Below are positions 51,239 through 59,711 of a DNA stretch of 64,000 bases, piece by piece. Location of the stretch: contig JADJZF010000015.1 in assembly GCA_016719395.1 (NCBI GenBank), positions 76,722 to 140,721 on the forward strand. Direction: 5' to 3'. Origin of the DNA: Candidatus Amarobacter glycogenicus. GTDB taxonomy: Bacteria; Chloroflexota; Dehalococcoidia; Tepidiformales; Tepidiformaceae. Below the pieces are notes generated by a model, which had not been told where the DNA came from, did not search any database, and saw only the letters and a program-made list of their open reading frames with translations. How positions within the stretch are numbered: the stretch's first letter is position 1; every line of letters begins with the position of its first letter. A program made the translations under genes and the position numbers.

Positions 51239-52090
51239 TCAGTCCGACGCGACCGTCACGAACGAGCGATAGCGCAGCAGTGGGGTGACCGTCCCGGATC
51301 CGGAGGGCCCCGCCGAGGCCTGGGGCACTTCCTTCAGAAGGAAAGCTGCTGCCATCCAGCCATTGCCGGCCGCCGTGCTCACCGGGACCCATGCAACACC
51401 GTCCACCGTCTGCGAGGCGCCCGTCACCGTGACCTGGGTGTTGTGCCCAAGGCAGTGGGTGATGGTGCCGGCCGGCGCATTCCGCAGCCTGAGGCAGTCG
51501 CCAGGTGTGTTCACCCGCGCCAGATCGCCTGCGGCGACGGGCCCGGCAACCGTGACAATCGGCTTCGCCGGCACACTCGATGAGCCCGCGCCGAAGCGGT
51601 ACACGTGGAAGTCCAGACCTTTGGCGGCTGCGCGGGCGGCAGGGTCGTAGCCCGACCGGAGGTTGACCATGCCATCCCAGTTCTGATTGGAATCGATGAT
51701 CTCGAAGGTGCCATCCCGATTAACGGAGATGATGATGGCAGTATGGAGTCCGTCGTAATCCGCGTCGGCCGTAGACCATGCATCATTGGCGATCTGGATG
51801 ATGTCGCCCGGACCCGCGTCCTTCAGCGCAACTTCCACGGCCCCGGCGTCGAGATAGCCGAAGCGGTAATCGAATCCGACCTTCGCTCCAGTCGAATCCT
51901 GGACAACCTGTTTCATCCACGTCCAGCACTCCCCCTGGTACGTGCCAAGGTCACGGAGGGCGCGAGTGACGATCGGGTTCGTCGAAGTGGTAGCCGCGCT
52001 CGCATGGGCAAAGGCCGCGAGAGCGGTGAGGACGGCTACAAAGGCGACCAGGATGGCTGCCAGGGCCGGCCGGTGTTGAGACAACGGCAT
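51239..52090 (-). CDS. Secreted CHAP-like cysteine hydrolase with SH3-like domain
   Basis: A 283-residue exported protein. Signal peptide with RPALAAILVAFVAVLTALAAFAHASA. The CHAP-like part (about 38-165) has Cys55 in GECWTWMKQ, His116 in GLHTAII and Asn135/Asn137 in DSNQNWDG, matching an amidase or peptidase of cell-wall peptides. Residues about 195-265 form an SH3b-like domain (CLRLRNAPAG, WVPVSTAAGNGWMAA). Likely cleaves or binds peptidoglycan. The ATG 52090 is chosen because the signal peptide starts there. The leader (about 200 bases) is AT-richer than its surroundings. Confidence 0.78.
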   Translation of the reverse strand: MPLSQHRPALAAILVAFVAVLTALAAFAHASAATTSTNPIVTRALRDLGTYQGECWTWMKQVVQDSTGAKVGFDYRFGYLDAGAVEVALKDAGPGDIIQIANDAWSTADADYDGLHTAIIISVNRDGTFEIIDSNQNWDGMVNLRSGYDPAARAAAKGLDFHVYRFGAGSSSVPAKPIVTVAGPVAAGDLARVNTPGDCLRLRNAPAGTITHCLGHNTQVTVTGASQTVDGVAWVPVSTAAGNGWMAAAFLLKEVPQASAGPSGSGTVTPLLRYRSFVTVASD

Positions 52091-52296
52091 CAGTTCACCT
52101 GCTTCAGTTCCCCTGAGGGCTTTTGGCACCCTAACCCACGGTTTTGGCATGCACAACCCGGAAACGTGCCGCGTTTTGCAATGAAACACCTCACACAAGG
52201 GAGTTCGCCAGACACAATTCGGGCACTCGCCGATGAAATAGGCGACATAATAGACGGGAAATTGCAATTTGTTACCTTCCCGTAAAATCCTTCCCC

Positions 52297-54663
52297 ATGG
52301 TGTCTTCGTCGCCCCTCGCGGGCATTCGCGTTATCGAATCGGCAGGTTGGAACGGAGTCTTGGCGGGGAGGTTGCTCGCCGATGCCGGCGCCGACGTGGT
52401 GCGCCTGATTCTTCCTGAAGGGGACCCGCTATCGGCCGAGCCGCCCTACTTCGGTACGACCAGCAACTCCATCCAGCAGGCCTGGTACAACGCGGGCAAG
52501 CGCATTCTTGAACTGGACCTCCGGGAGGCAAACGGCAGAGGACGCTTTCTCGAACTCATCGCCGGCGCCGACGTCCTCATCGAGGATTGGCCCATCGGAG
52601 CCGCCGAAGTGTCTCCAGCCGAGCTCACCGCCGCGAACCCGGCCCTCGTCCACCTTTCAGTGACACCGATGGGCGTCGGCGGACCGCTCTCTGGCTGGCG
52701 GGTGAACGACCTCGTCGCCAACGCGCTCTCCGGGTCGGCATCGGTAACGGGCAACGCCGACACGCCGCCGCTTTCCGGCTACGGGAACCAGTCTCACCAC
52801 ACAGTCGGTCTCTATGTCGCCGTTTGCGTTCTTGCTGCACTCCGCGCCGCGAGAAAGAGCGGCGCTTACCAGCACGTTGACCTGTCCGCGCACGAGGCGC
52901 TGATCAGCTGTACCGAACAAGTCCTCATGGAATGGTTCTTCCCGGATGGCGTCTGGAACACCGCTATCGCTCTCCGCCAGGGCAGTCTCCACTGGAGCAA
53001 CGCGTACGAAGTTTTCGAAGCTTCGGACGGGCACGGGGTGATGGTGACGGCCGCCCTGAGGTTCGCCGACGTCCTGCTCCCGTGGTTGCTCGAAGAAGGC
53101 GCCGCCCAGGATCTGGGGAACCCGGCCAAGTACCCTAATGTCGTCGCCATGGTCCGCGACATCCCCTACGTCATGGACGTGCTCCGGGACTGGACCAGGA
53201 CGAAGCCGGGCGAGGATCTCTTCTTCGAGGCGCAACGCCGGCATCAGCCGTTCGGAGTCGTCTGGAGCATCCAGGAGGCCCTCACGAAGAGCCCCCAGAT
53301 CGAAGCACGGGAATATCTCCAACCGCTTGATGTACCGGGGTTTGGGCCGGTCCCCTTTCCGGGACGGTTCCTCCGGACCAGTGCCGATGAGGGACGTCCC
53401 CGCCTGGCCACGGCAGCCGGGAGCGTCCCGTGGTTGCCTCGCCCGCGGGACGGCTCCCGCCTCCATTGCGATCCGGCCCGGCCACTCGATGGCCTCCGCG
53501 TCATGGATTTCACCCACGTGCTGGCGGGCCCGTTCGGCACACGCGTCCTGGGTGATCTTGGAGCCGAGGTGATAAAGGTCGGCACTGCGTCTCGCGGCGG
53601 GGGGGCGAACACGCCCCACCACCCCTACTACACGATGTGGAACCGGAACAAAAAGAGCGTGACCATCAACATGGCGACTCATGAGGGCCGCGAAGTCGCC
53701 CGCAACCTCGCCGCCAGGTCGGATGTCATCATTGACAACTTCAGCGCCGGGGTACTTAGGCGCTGGGGACTGGATCGAGAGGGCCTTCGTACCGTGAACC
53801 CGGGCGTGAGCGTGGTCTCTATGGGCGGAATGGGCCAGGACGGACCCTGGAAGGACTTCGTCACCTTCGCCCCTACGATCCACGCCCTCACTGGACTGAC
53901 GTATCTCACGAACCCGCCCGGCGACCACTTCATGGGCTACGGATTCTCGCTAACGGACCACCTGAGCGGCCTCGCCGGCGCGTTCGCAGCCCTCCAGGCC
54001 GTGGAACACCGCGACCGGACGGGCGAGGGCCTCACCATCGACCTCTCGCAGTACGAACTTGGCCTCGGGCTCATGGGCCCGGCGCTTCTGGACTACCTCG
54101 CGAACTCGGTGGATCCCGAACCCGTCGGGAACCGCCACCCGTTCGCGGCATGGGCGCCGCACGGCATCTATCCCGCCGCCGGAGATGACCGGTGGATCGC
54201 GATAGCCATTCGGGGTGAAGCCGAGTGGCGCCGGTTCATAGCTCTCGATGGACTCGATCCGGATCTTGTCTCCGGCGAGCGTTTTCGAACGCATGCCGAT
54301 CGTGTCCGGAACGAGGACGCACTCGATGAAGCCGTCGCACGCTGGACCTCAACTCGCGACAGGTACGCCATCGCCGCCATGTGCCAGGAAGCGGGTATCT
54401 GTGCTGGGCCGGTGCAGAATGCTGAGGACCTGACAACACGTGACCCACAGCTGAAGGCTCGCGCATATTTCGGGACAGCGGTAGCCGAAAACTGGGGTGA
54501 GTACCCGATCGACCGCTTCCCGGCGACGTTCAATGGGGCGCGCCCTGATGTGTACGAAGGGGTACACATGGCCGGCGCCGACACCTTCGACGTGATGACG
54601 GGCCTGCTCGAGCTCAGTGATGACGAGCTGGCGGCATTGCTCGCCGGCGGAGCGCTCACGTGA
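52297..54663 (+). CDS. Double-domain CaiB/BaiF-type CoA-transferase
   Basis: A 788-residue protein with two class III CoA-transferase domains in tandem. The first (1-375) begins LAGIRVIESAGWNGVLAGRLLADAGADVVRL; the second (about 395-785) begins LDGLRVMDFTHVLAGPFGTRVLGDLGAEVIKV. In the second, the catalytic Asp region (LTIDLSQYE) is clear; in the first, VDLSAHEAL takes that place. The family moves CoA between carboxylic acids. Single-domain members form interlinked dimers, so the fusion may do this within one chain. It belongs to the acyl-CoA metabolism of this genome. Confidence 0.87.
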   Translation: MVSSSPLAGIRVIESAGWNGVLAGRLLADAGADVVRLILPEGDPLSAEPPYFGTTSNSIQQAWYNAGKRILELDLREANGRGRFLELIAGADVLIEDWPIGAAEVSPAELTAANPALVHLSVTPMGVGGPLSGWRVNDLVANALSGSASVTGNADTPPLSGYGNQSHHTVGLYVAVCVLAALRAARKSGAYQHVDLSAHEALISCTEQVLMEWFFPDGVWNTAIALRQGSLHWSNAYEVFEASDGHGVMVTAALRFADVLLPWLLEEGAAQDLGNPAKYPNVVAMVRDIPYVMDVLRDWTRTKPGEDLFFEAQRRHQPFGVVWSIQEALTKSPQIEAREYLQPLDVPGFGPVPFPGRFLRTSADEGRPRLATAAGSVPWLPRPRDGSRLHCDPARPLDGLRVMDFTHVLAGPFGTRVLGDLGAEVIKVGTASRGGGANTPHHPYYTMWNRNKKSVTINMATHEGREVARNLAARSDVIIDNFSAGVLRRWGLDREGLRTVNPGVSVVSMGGMGQDGPWKDFVTFAPTIHALTGLTYLTNPPGDHFMGYGFSLTDHLSGLAGAFAALQAVEHRDRTGEGLTIDLSQYELGLGLMGPALLDYLANSVDPEPVGNRHPFAAWAPHGIYPAAGDDRWIAIAIRGEAEWRRFIALDGLDPDLVSGERFRTHADRVRNEDALDEAVARWTSTRDRYAIAAMCQEAGICAGPVQNAEDLTTRDPQLKARAYFGTAVAENWGEYPIDRFPATFNGARPDVYEGVHMAGADTFDVMTGLLELSDDELAALLAGGALT

Positions 54664-54724
54664 TGCTTCGGCAAGCCCCGGCAGCCTCTGTTACGCTCGA
54701 TCGCACACCTTTTCGCAGCATGCA

Positions 54725-55948
54725 GTGACCCTGCGCCTCTATTCCGCGCTCGGCCGAGAGATCCGCGACTTTCGGCCCGTCACCCCCGGCCGCGCAAGCA
54801 TGTACGTCTGCGGCGTAACGCCCTACGACGTCACCCATCTCGGCCACGCTTTCTCCTACGTGCAGTTCGACACCCTGCGCCGCTACCTCGTCTACAAGGG
54901 GTTCAACACCCGCTACGTCCAGAACGTTACCGACATCGATGACGACATGATCATGGTGTCGAAGCGTCAGGGCGGGCGACCCATCGCGGAGATTCGCGAC
55001 GAAAACGATGCGATCTTCCGTGCCGACCTCGACCGCCTGAACGTTCTCCGTCCGCACGCCTACCCCTACGCGACCGACCACATCCCGGAGATCATCGAAG
55101 CCACGGCGAAACTCATCGAAAACGGCAACGCCTACGTCGTCGGCGGTGACGTCTTCTTCGAAGCGGCCACCTTCGATCGTTACGGCGCTCTCAACGGGCT
55201 TTCGTTCGATGCCCTTGGCAAACTCGAAAACCCTGAGTCGAAACGTGCCGAGAAAAAGCGCGGCCACCTGGACTTCCTGCTCTGGCAGGAAGTCGACCCC
55301 GGGGACCCGAGTTGGGATAGCCCGTGGGGTCCCGGCCGCCCGGGCTGGAGCATCGAATGCACCGCCATGTCGGTGAAGCACCTCGGCGCGCAGATCGACA
55401 TCCACGGCGGCGGAAGCGACCTCATCTACCCCCACCACGAGAACGAAATCGCACAGGCTGAATGCGCCTACGGCCCGGCACCGTTCTGCGGTCACTGGCT
55501 TCACAACGGAATGCTCCAGCTGGACAGTGTGAAGATGAGCAAGTCACTCGGGAATCTCGTCCTCGCCCGCGTCCTGATGCAGACCTATGAGCCGGACCAC
55601 CTTCGTCTCTATCTGCTGAGCACACACCTTCGCAAGGACGCCAACTACCACTCAGGAGACCTGGACGCCCTTACGGCCCGCTACGAGAGGCTGAAGGCCG
55701 CCGCCAACGCGCAGGCCGTGCAACCCGCTGGCGCTCCGGCCAGTCCGCTCCAACGGGCGTTCGAGGCGGAGATGGACAATGACTTCCAGGCGCCGGCAGC
55801 GCTCGACTTGCTCGACCAGGCGGCCTCCCGCGTTCTGGCCGGCACTGCCCCGGACGGTGAGGCGGCAGCCCTTCGCGAAGCACTCGCCACTATGGGCTTC
55901 GCTTTCGCGGGCGGCCGTGGCCCTGCCACTGGCGACTTGAACCCGTAG
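54725..55948 (+). CDS. cysS: Cysteinyl-tRNA synthetase (short form)
   Basis: A 407-residue class I ligase. Zinc and ATP motifs: MYVCGVTPYDVTHLGHAF (zinc Cys29, HLGH at 38-41 for HIGH), RYVQNVTDIDDDM, GRPGWSIECTAMSVKHLG, IHGGGSDLIYPHHENEIAQAE and KMSKS near residue 270. It charges tRNA-Cys. The protein is short at the C-terminus compared with the usual 460 residues, and HLGH and TPYD are shared with mycothiol ligase MshC, but NALNVLRP-like, HHENEIAQ and DIDD features favour CysS. GTG 54725 starts the conserved region; longer starts add unrelated sequence. It follows the CoA-transferase gene by 61 bases. Confidence 0.82.
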   Translation: MTLRLYSALGREIRDFRPVTPGRASMYVCGVTPYDVTHLGHAFSYVQFDTLRRYLVYKGFNTRYVQNVTDIDDDMIMVSKRQGGRPIAEIRDENDAIFRADLDRLNVLRPHAYPYATDHIPEIIEATAKLIENGNAYVVGGDVFFEAATFDRYGALNGLSFDALGKLENPESKRAEKKRGHLDFLLWQEVDPGDPSWDSPWGPGRPGWSIECTAMSVKHLGAQIDIHGGGSDLIYPHHENEIAQAECAYGPAPFCGHWLHNGMLQLDSVKMSKSLGNLVLARVLMQTYEPDHLRLYLLSTHLRKDANYHSGDLDALTARYERLKAAANAQAVQPAGAPASPLQRAFEAEMDNDFQAPAALDLLDQAASRVLAGTAPDGEAAALREALATMGFAFAGGRGPATGDLNP

Positions 55949-56018
55949 CTTTCATCGAGTCGCACTCTTAATGCCCGGTGAGCCTTGGCGCCGACAGCTC
56001 CGCAGGTGTCCCGGATGA

Positions 56019-57179
56019 CTACGGCGAGCCGGTCCGGCCGTTCGCGGCGAGTCGTGCCAGCACGGCCTCCGTATCCGCACCCAGTTCCGGGGCCGGGGCG
56101 CCCACTTCGCCCGGTGTCTCGCTGAAGTGAATGTGCGTCCCGACCACCCGCTGCCGCCCAAATCGCGGATGTTCCTGTTCCACCAGGTAACCGTTGGCCC
56201 ATGGCTGTTCCTGTTGCACCAGGGCGGCGTAGTCCTGCACCACCGAGGCCGGGACGTCTTGGCCCCGCAGTCGTTCCAGCCAGTGCGCCGCCGGTGCGGA
56301 GCGGAACGCCGTCTCCATCCGTGCCTGGAGTTCCTCCCTATTCACAGCCCGGGGATAGCCGCGGGCGAACTTCGGGTCGTCAATAAGCTCTTCGAGGCCC
56401 AGCGCCCTGGCGATTCGCGGCCAGAACTTCTGATCGATGCCGACAATCATGATCCAGGTGCCGTCGGCGCACTCGTAGTGACCGACGGTGGGGGAGGCTC
56501 GAAACTCCCGCGCACGTTCCTCTCCAAAGTGGAGGAAGTGGAGAATGTCCGGGCTCTGCAGGGCGATCTGCGTGCCGAGGAGCGATACCTCGACCTTCTG
56601 GCCGATCCCCATCCGCTCGCGCACGAACAGCGCCGTCATGATGCCAAGCGCCAGGTTCATCGCGCCGCTCTGGTCGGCGATGCCCGGGTAGGGCACCTCG
56701 GGGCGATGTCCCGGGCCGCCCCCGCTGTGTTGGGCGAATCCGCTGTAGGCCTGGGCGATCTGGTCGAAGGATGGAAGGGTCGCCATCGCTCCTTTGGTGC
56801 CCCACCCCGTCGCTTGTGCGTAGATGATCCGCGGGTTGCGCGCCTTGAACGCTTCGTAGCCCAGACCCCAGCCGTCCATCGTCCCCGGTCGGAAGTTCTC
56901 GACCACCACATCGGCCGATTCGCCGAGGCGTAGCGCGATGTCCCGGTCCTCGGCCTGCCGCATGTCCAGCGTGATCGACTTCTTGCCGCGATTCAGCGCT
57001 TCCCAGAACGCGCTGAATCCATCCGGTTCCTTAAGCATCCGGCGGCCGAAGTCACCGCCTCCGGGGTCTTCAACCTTTATCACCTCGGCGCCGAAGTCGC
57101 CTAGCAAGACAGTCGCGAAAGGCCCTTGCTGGTACCGGGTGAAGTCGAGGATTCGGATGCCGTCAAGAGGTCGTGCCAT
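56019..57179 (-). CDS. CaiB/BaiF-type CoA-transferase
   Basis: A 386-residue class III CoA-transferase: GIRILDFTRYQQGPFATVLLGDFGAEVIKVEDPGGGD, ALNRGKKSITLDMRQ, VVENFRPGTMDGWGLGYEA, PGIADQSGAMNLALGIMTALF (Asp nucleophile in IADQSG) and EVSLLGTQIALQ. Together with the double-domain gene at 52297 it suggests heavy use of CoA transfer between organic acids. It is convergent with cysS and divergent from the HD-GYP gene. Confidence 0.92.
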   Translation of the reverse strand: MARPLDGIRILDFTRYQQGPFATVLLGDFGAEVIKVEDPGGGDFGRRMLKEPDGFSAFWEALNRGKKSITLDMRQAEDRDIALRLGESADVVVENFRPGTMDGWGLGYEAFKARNPRIIYAQATGWGTKGAMATLPSFDQIAQAYSGFAQHSGGGPGHRPEVPYPGIADQSGAMNLALGIMTALFVRERMGIGQKVEVSLLGTQIALQSPDILHFLHFGEERAREFRASPTVGHYECADGTWIMIVGIDQKFWPRIARALGLEELIDDPKFARGYPRAVNREELQARMETAFRSAPAAHWLERLRGQDVPASVVQDYAALVQQEQPWANGYLVEQEHPRFGRQRVVGTHIHFSETPGEVGAPAPELGADTEAVLARLAANGRTGSP

Positions 57180-57469
57180 TGCGCGAGTCTACGCGAATCG
57201 AAGAGGACGGCCCGTGACCGAACCCGCTTAGCGTTCACTCAATTGAAACCGTTGTCACCTTCCGCCGGGACTGAGGCCGCAGCAGACGGCATGGGACACC
57301 CTGCGGAGTCCGGACGCGAATCTGACGGGCGTCCTGTTGGAAGACATCAATCCCGTCCACTTTTCCGCGCCCGCCCCCCGGAAGATCTGGTGTTTGGCCA
57401 CCAGTTCGCAACTATTTTACGAAGCGTGCGCTGTCAAACGACACGAACCTGTCCGATACAACCTATGAG

Positions 57470-58895
57470 ATGAACTCGAACAGTGAACACAAGCGGCGCG
57501 AAGACTGGTTGATCGCGACCATGTTCCTCGCTGGCTCGGTCTGTTTCACGCTGGCGTTCTTCAGCCAGATGATCGAGGAACCGTTCGCGCTCGCCTGCAT
57601 GGTCCTCATTACGGCGCTGTGCGAAGTCCTCTCCGTCCGTCTCTACTTCGATGGGCGCGTCTCGGTCAGCTTCGTCGGGAGCCTCTTGAGCACCATCCTC
57701 TTCGGACCCATCGGCGGTGTGCTGGCGGCCGCCGCGGTCGCGATGACGGGCTTCTTCACAGCCTCCCGGAATCCCCAGGAAGCTGGTCTTCAACTTCGGG
57801 CACGCAACGACGGCAGCGGCCGTCGCGGGATGGACGCTGAGCTACTTCGGCGCGACCGGCACCGAGTGGGACCTTCGCCAGCCCGTTTCGGCGCTCGCTG
57901 GCGGGATCGCCGGCGCCGGTATCCTCTTCTCTATCGATGCATGGTCGGTCTCGGCGATCATCAGTGTGACTTCCGGCCGTTCGGTACGCGCGGCATACCG
58001 CGAGAACTTTGCATGGCTGTTGCCGCACTACCTGGTGCTCGGGCTGGTCGCTGGCGGTTTGGCCGTTGTGTACGGGGAGCTCGGGATCGCCGCTATCCTC
58101 GTGCTCGGGCTCCCTCTACTCCTTTCGCGCTACGCCATCGCCCAGTTCGTGGAACGCACTCGCGAGAATGTGATGCGTCTCGAACGCTCCAATGACCAGT
58201 TGCAGCACGCCTATGTTGAGATCCGCGATATGTCGGAAGAACTCAGGGATGCCTACACGGGCACCCTTGAATCACTGGTGACTGCGCTCGATGTTCGCGA
58301 CCAGGAGACGCGCGGTCACTCCGTACGGGTCGCCCAGCACTCACTCGATATGGCGAAGATGCTCGGGATCAACACCGACGAGGAACTGCTGACCGTCTAC
58401 CGGGGTGCCTTGATGCACGATGTCGGCAAGATCGGCGTCCCGGACGCCATCCTCTTGAAGCCGGCCAAGCTGACCGAGGAGGAATGGGAGTTCATGCGGC
58501 GCCATCCGGCCCTTGGCTACCGCATCCTCGCCCAGGTGCCGTATTTGCGCCCCGCCGCGAAGATCGTCCTTGCCCATCACGAACGCTGGGACGGCGATGG
58601 CTATCCACGCCGTCTGAAAGGCGAGGATATTCCCCTGGGGGCCCGCATCTTCGCGATCTGCGACACGTACGACGCCATCATCTCCGATCGCCCGTACCGT
58701 AAAGGTCAGTCGCCAGACGCAGCGCTAGCTGAGATACTGCGCTGCGCCGGGACGCAGTTCGATCCAGAGGTTGTCGAGGCCTTCGAAGCAGCGTTCCCAA
58801 GGTGGCGGGAAGAGGACCACGGGGCGACCCGCAAGCCCCTGTACCTCCCTGCGTGGAGGCAGGACAGCGATGCGTCAGGAAGAGCGGCGGGCTAG
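57470..58895 (+). CDS. Membrane HD-GYP domain protein (c-di-GMP phosphodiesterase type), frameshifted
   Basis: Repaired, 474 residues. The N-terminal 225 residues form a membrane sensor of five to seven helices (FLAGSVCFTLAFFSQMI ... LVLGLVAGGLAVV). The frame breaks at about 57773 in cccc; three C joins TASRNP to RKLVFNFGHATTAAAVAGW. A linker coiled coil (NVMRLERSNDQLQHAYVEI) leads to HD-GYP: LVTALDVRDQETRGHS, HDVGKIGVPD (about 315), HHERWDGDGYPRRLKGEDIPLGARI (about 370), CDTYDAI. The HD pair and GYP motif are intact, so c-di-GMP hydrolysis is likely. The end overlaps the TetR gene by 26 bases. Confidence 0.86.
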
Positions 58896-59403
58896 GACGC
58901 GGGCCGCGCTGTTGCGGGCCGCCGCCTCTGCGTTCGCCAGCCGCGGCTACGATGGCGCCTCCGTCGATGCGATTGCCGCTTCGGTTGGCCTCTCGAAGGG
59001 CGCCGTCTACGCCCACTTCCCGTCCAAACTGGAACTCTACCTGGGCGTGCTCGCAAGCCTTCTCGAACAGGCTGAGTGGCGCCTGGAACGCGTCGCCGGC
59101 GCTGTCCGCGACGGTAGCAGCCCCATGGAAGCCGCCCGTCACTACCTCGGCCTGGCGGGCGATGCCCAGCACGCCGCCCTGATGTCGGAGTTGTGGCGGA
59201 CCGCGGCCATCGAGGCGCATATCCGCGGGATCGTCGAACGCTTCGTAGAGGAGCGGCTTGGCTCCCTCTCACGCGCGGCGGTGGAACGCGGGCTCCCGCC
59301 GGCAGCGGCTTTGGAGTTCGCCCAATCCGTCGCCCGGTTCATCGATGCCGAGTTGTTGTATCGCAGGGTGGATGACGCGGCCGGGCAGGTAGCGGGCTCG
59401 TAG
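58870..59403 (+). CDS. TetR-family transcriptional regulator
   Basis: A 177-residue repressor. The HTH lies at about 27-50: GASVDAIAASVGLSKGAVYAHFPSK. The ligand-binding domain (about 60-177) is helical with no recognisable specificity. Start ATG 58870 lies inside the end of the HD-GYP gene, with gtggaggcagga before it. A palindrome overlapping the -10 box of the divergent-end peptide promoter (59608-59624) and the liv operator (30183-30198) are possible targets; neither is proven. Confidence 0.88.
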   Translation: MRQEERRARTRAALLRAAASAFASRGYDGASVDAIAASVGLSKGAVYAHFPSKLELYLGVLASLLEQAEWRLERVAGAVRDGSSPMEAARHYLGLAGDAQHAALMSELWRTAAIEAHIRGIVERFVEERLGSLSRAAVERGLPPAAALEFAQSVARFIDAELLYRRVDDAAGQVAGS

Positions 59404-59421
59404 GGCTCCAGGTTTTCGGGA

Positions 59422-59450
59422 CAGAGAAAAAGGGCCTTGCGGCCCTCTCT
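59422..59450 (-). terminator. Rho-independent terminator of the peptide 2 gene
   Basis: On the minus strand AGGGCC-GCAA-GGCCCT is followed by TTTTTCTC, a textbook terminator. It lies 25 bases past the peptide stop and also backs the TetR gene on the plus strand. Confidence 0.9.
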
Positions 59451-59470
59451 CCCTTTGGGTTGTGCCCCAG

Positions 59471-59563
59471 TTACCAGGTGATCGTGAGAGCCGGAACCGC
59501 CGCGGAAACGACGGCCACTGCGGCCAGAGCACCAAGTACGAGGAGCGTCCGGAGCTTTGCCAC
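59471..59563 (-). CDS. 30-residue hydrophobic peptide ending in Trp (candidate signal peptide 2)
   Basis: A self-contained mini-gene: promoter TTGACA-18-TATTAA, ribosome site gggaggt six bases before GTG, and a T-run terminator. The product starts MAKLRTLLVLGALAAV, has charge only at residues 3 and 5, continues as an Ala/Val helix and ends VPALTITW before TAA. This is the same design as peptide 1 (5829-5915): Lys/Arg then hydrophobic core, a Pro five to eight residues from the end, and C-terminal Trp. The region downstream holds a TetR gene pointing the other way and a membrane HD-GYP gene. A peptide signal, small membrane protein or toxin are all possible. Confidence 0.65.
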   Translation of the reverse strand: MAKLRTLLVLGALAAVAVVSAAVPALTITW

Positions 59564-59607
59564 TATGGCACCTCCCGCTTCAAACTCACCGGCCGTTTTG
59601 CGACCGG

Positions 59608-59624
59608 CCGGTATTTAATACCGG
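59608..59624. promoter_or_regulatory. Palindrome overlapping the -10 box of the peptide 2 promoter
   Basis: CCGGTATTTAATACCGG is a perfect inverted repeat (8 + 1 + 8) that covers the -10 hexamer TATTAA (59615-59620). This position is typical for a repressor operator. Partly overlapping ACCGGCC/GGCCGGT repeats lie next to it. Confidence 0.65.
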
Positions 59625-59644
59625 GAGTGACCGAATGGTGTCAA
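59615..59644 (-). promoter_or_regulatory. Sigma-70-type promoter of the peptide 2 gene
   Basis: Minus strand: consensus -35 TTGACA (59639-59644), 18-base spacer, -10 TATTAA (59615-59620). Transcription would start near 59608 and give a message of only about 185 bases to the terminator. Confidence 0.75.
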
Positions 59645-59711
59645 TACGGTTGCGGAACAGGAAACGCCTTCTAGATTCACGACGAATTGTAAAATCTCAC
59701 TTTAGCAACTG

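Noticed and set aside
52091..52290. Possible c-di-AMP riboswitch in the leader of the CHAP/SH3 gene
   Set aside because: Wall hydrolase genes often carry one and GGGGAAC...GGTGAA occurs, but the other conserved boxes and pseudoknot partners are not found.
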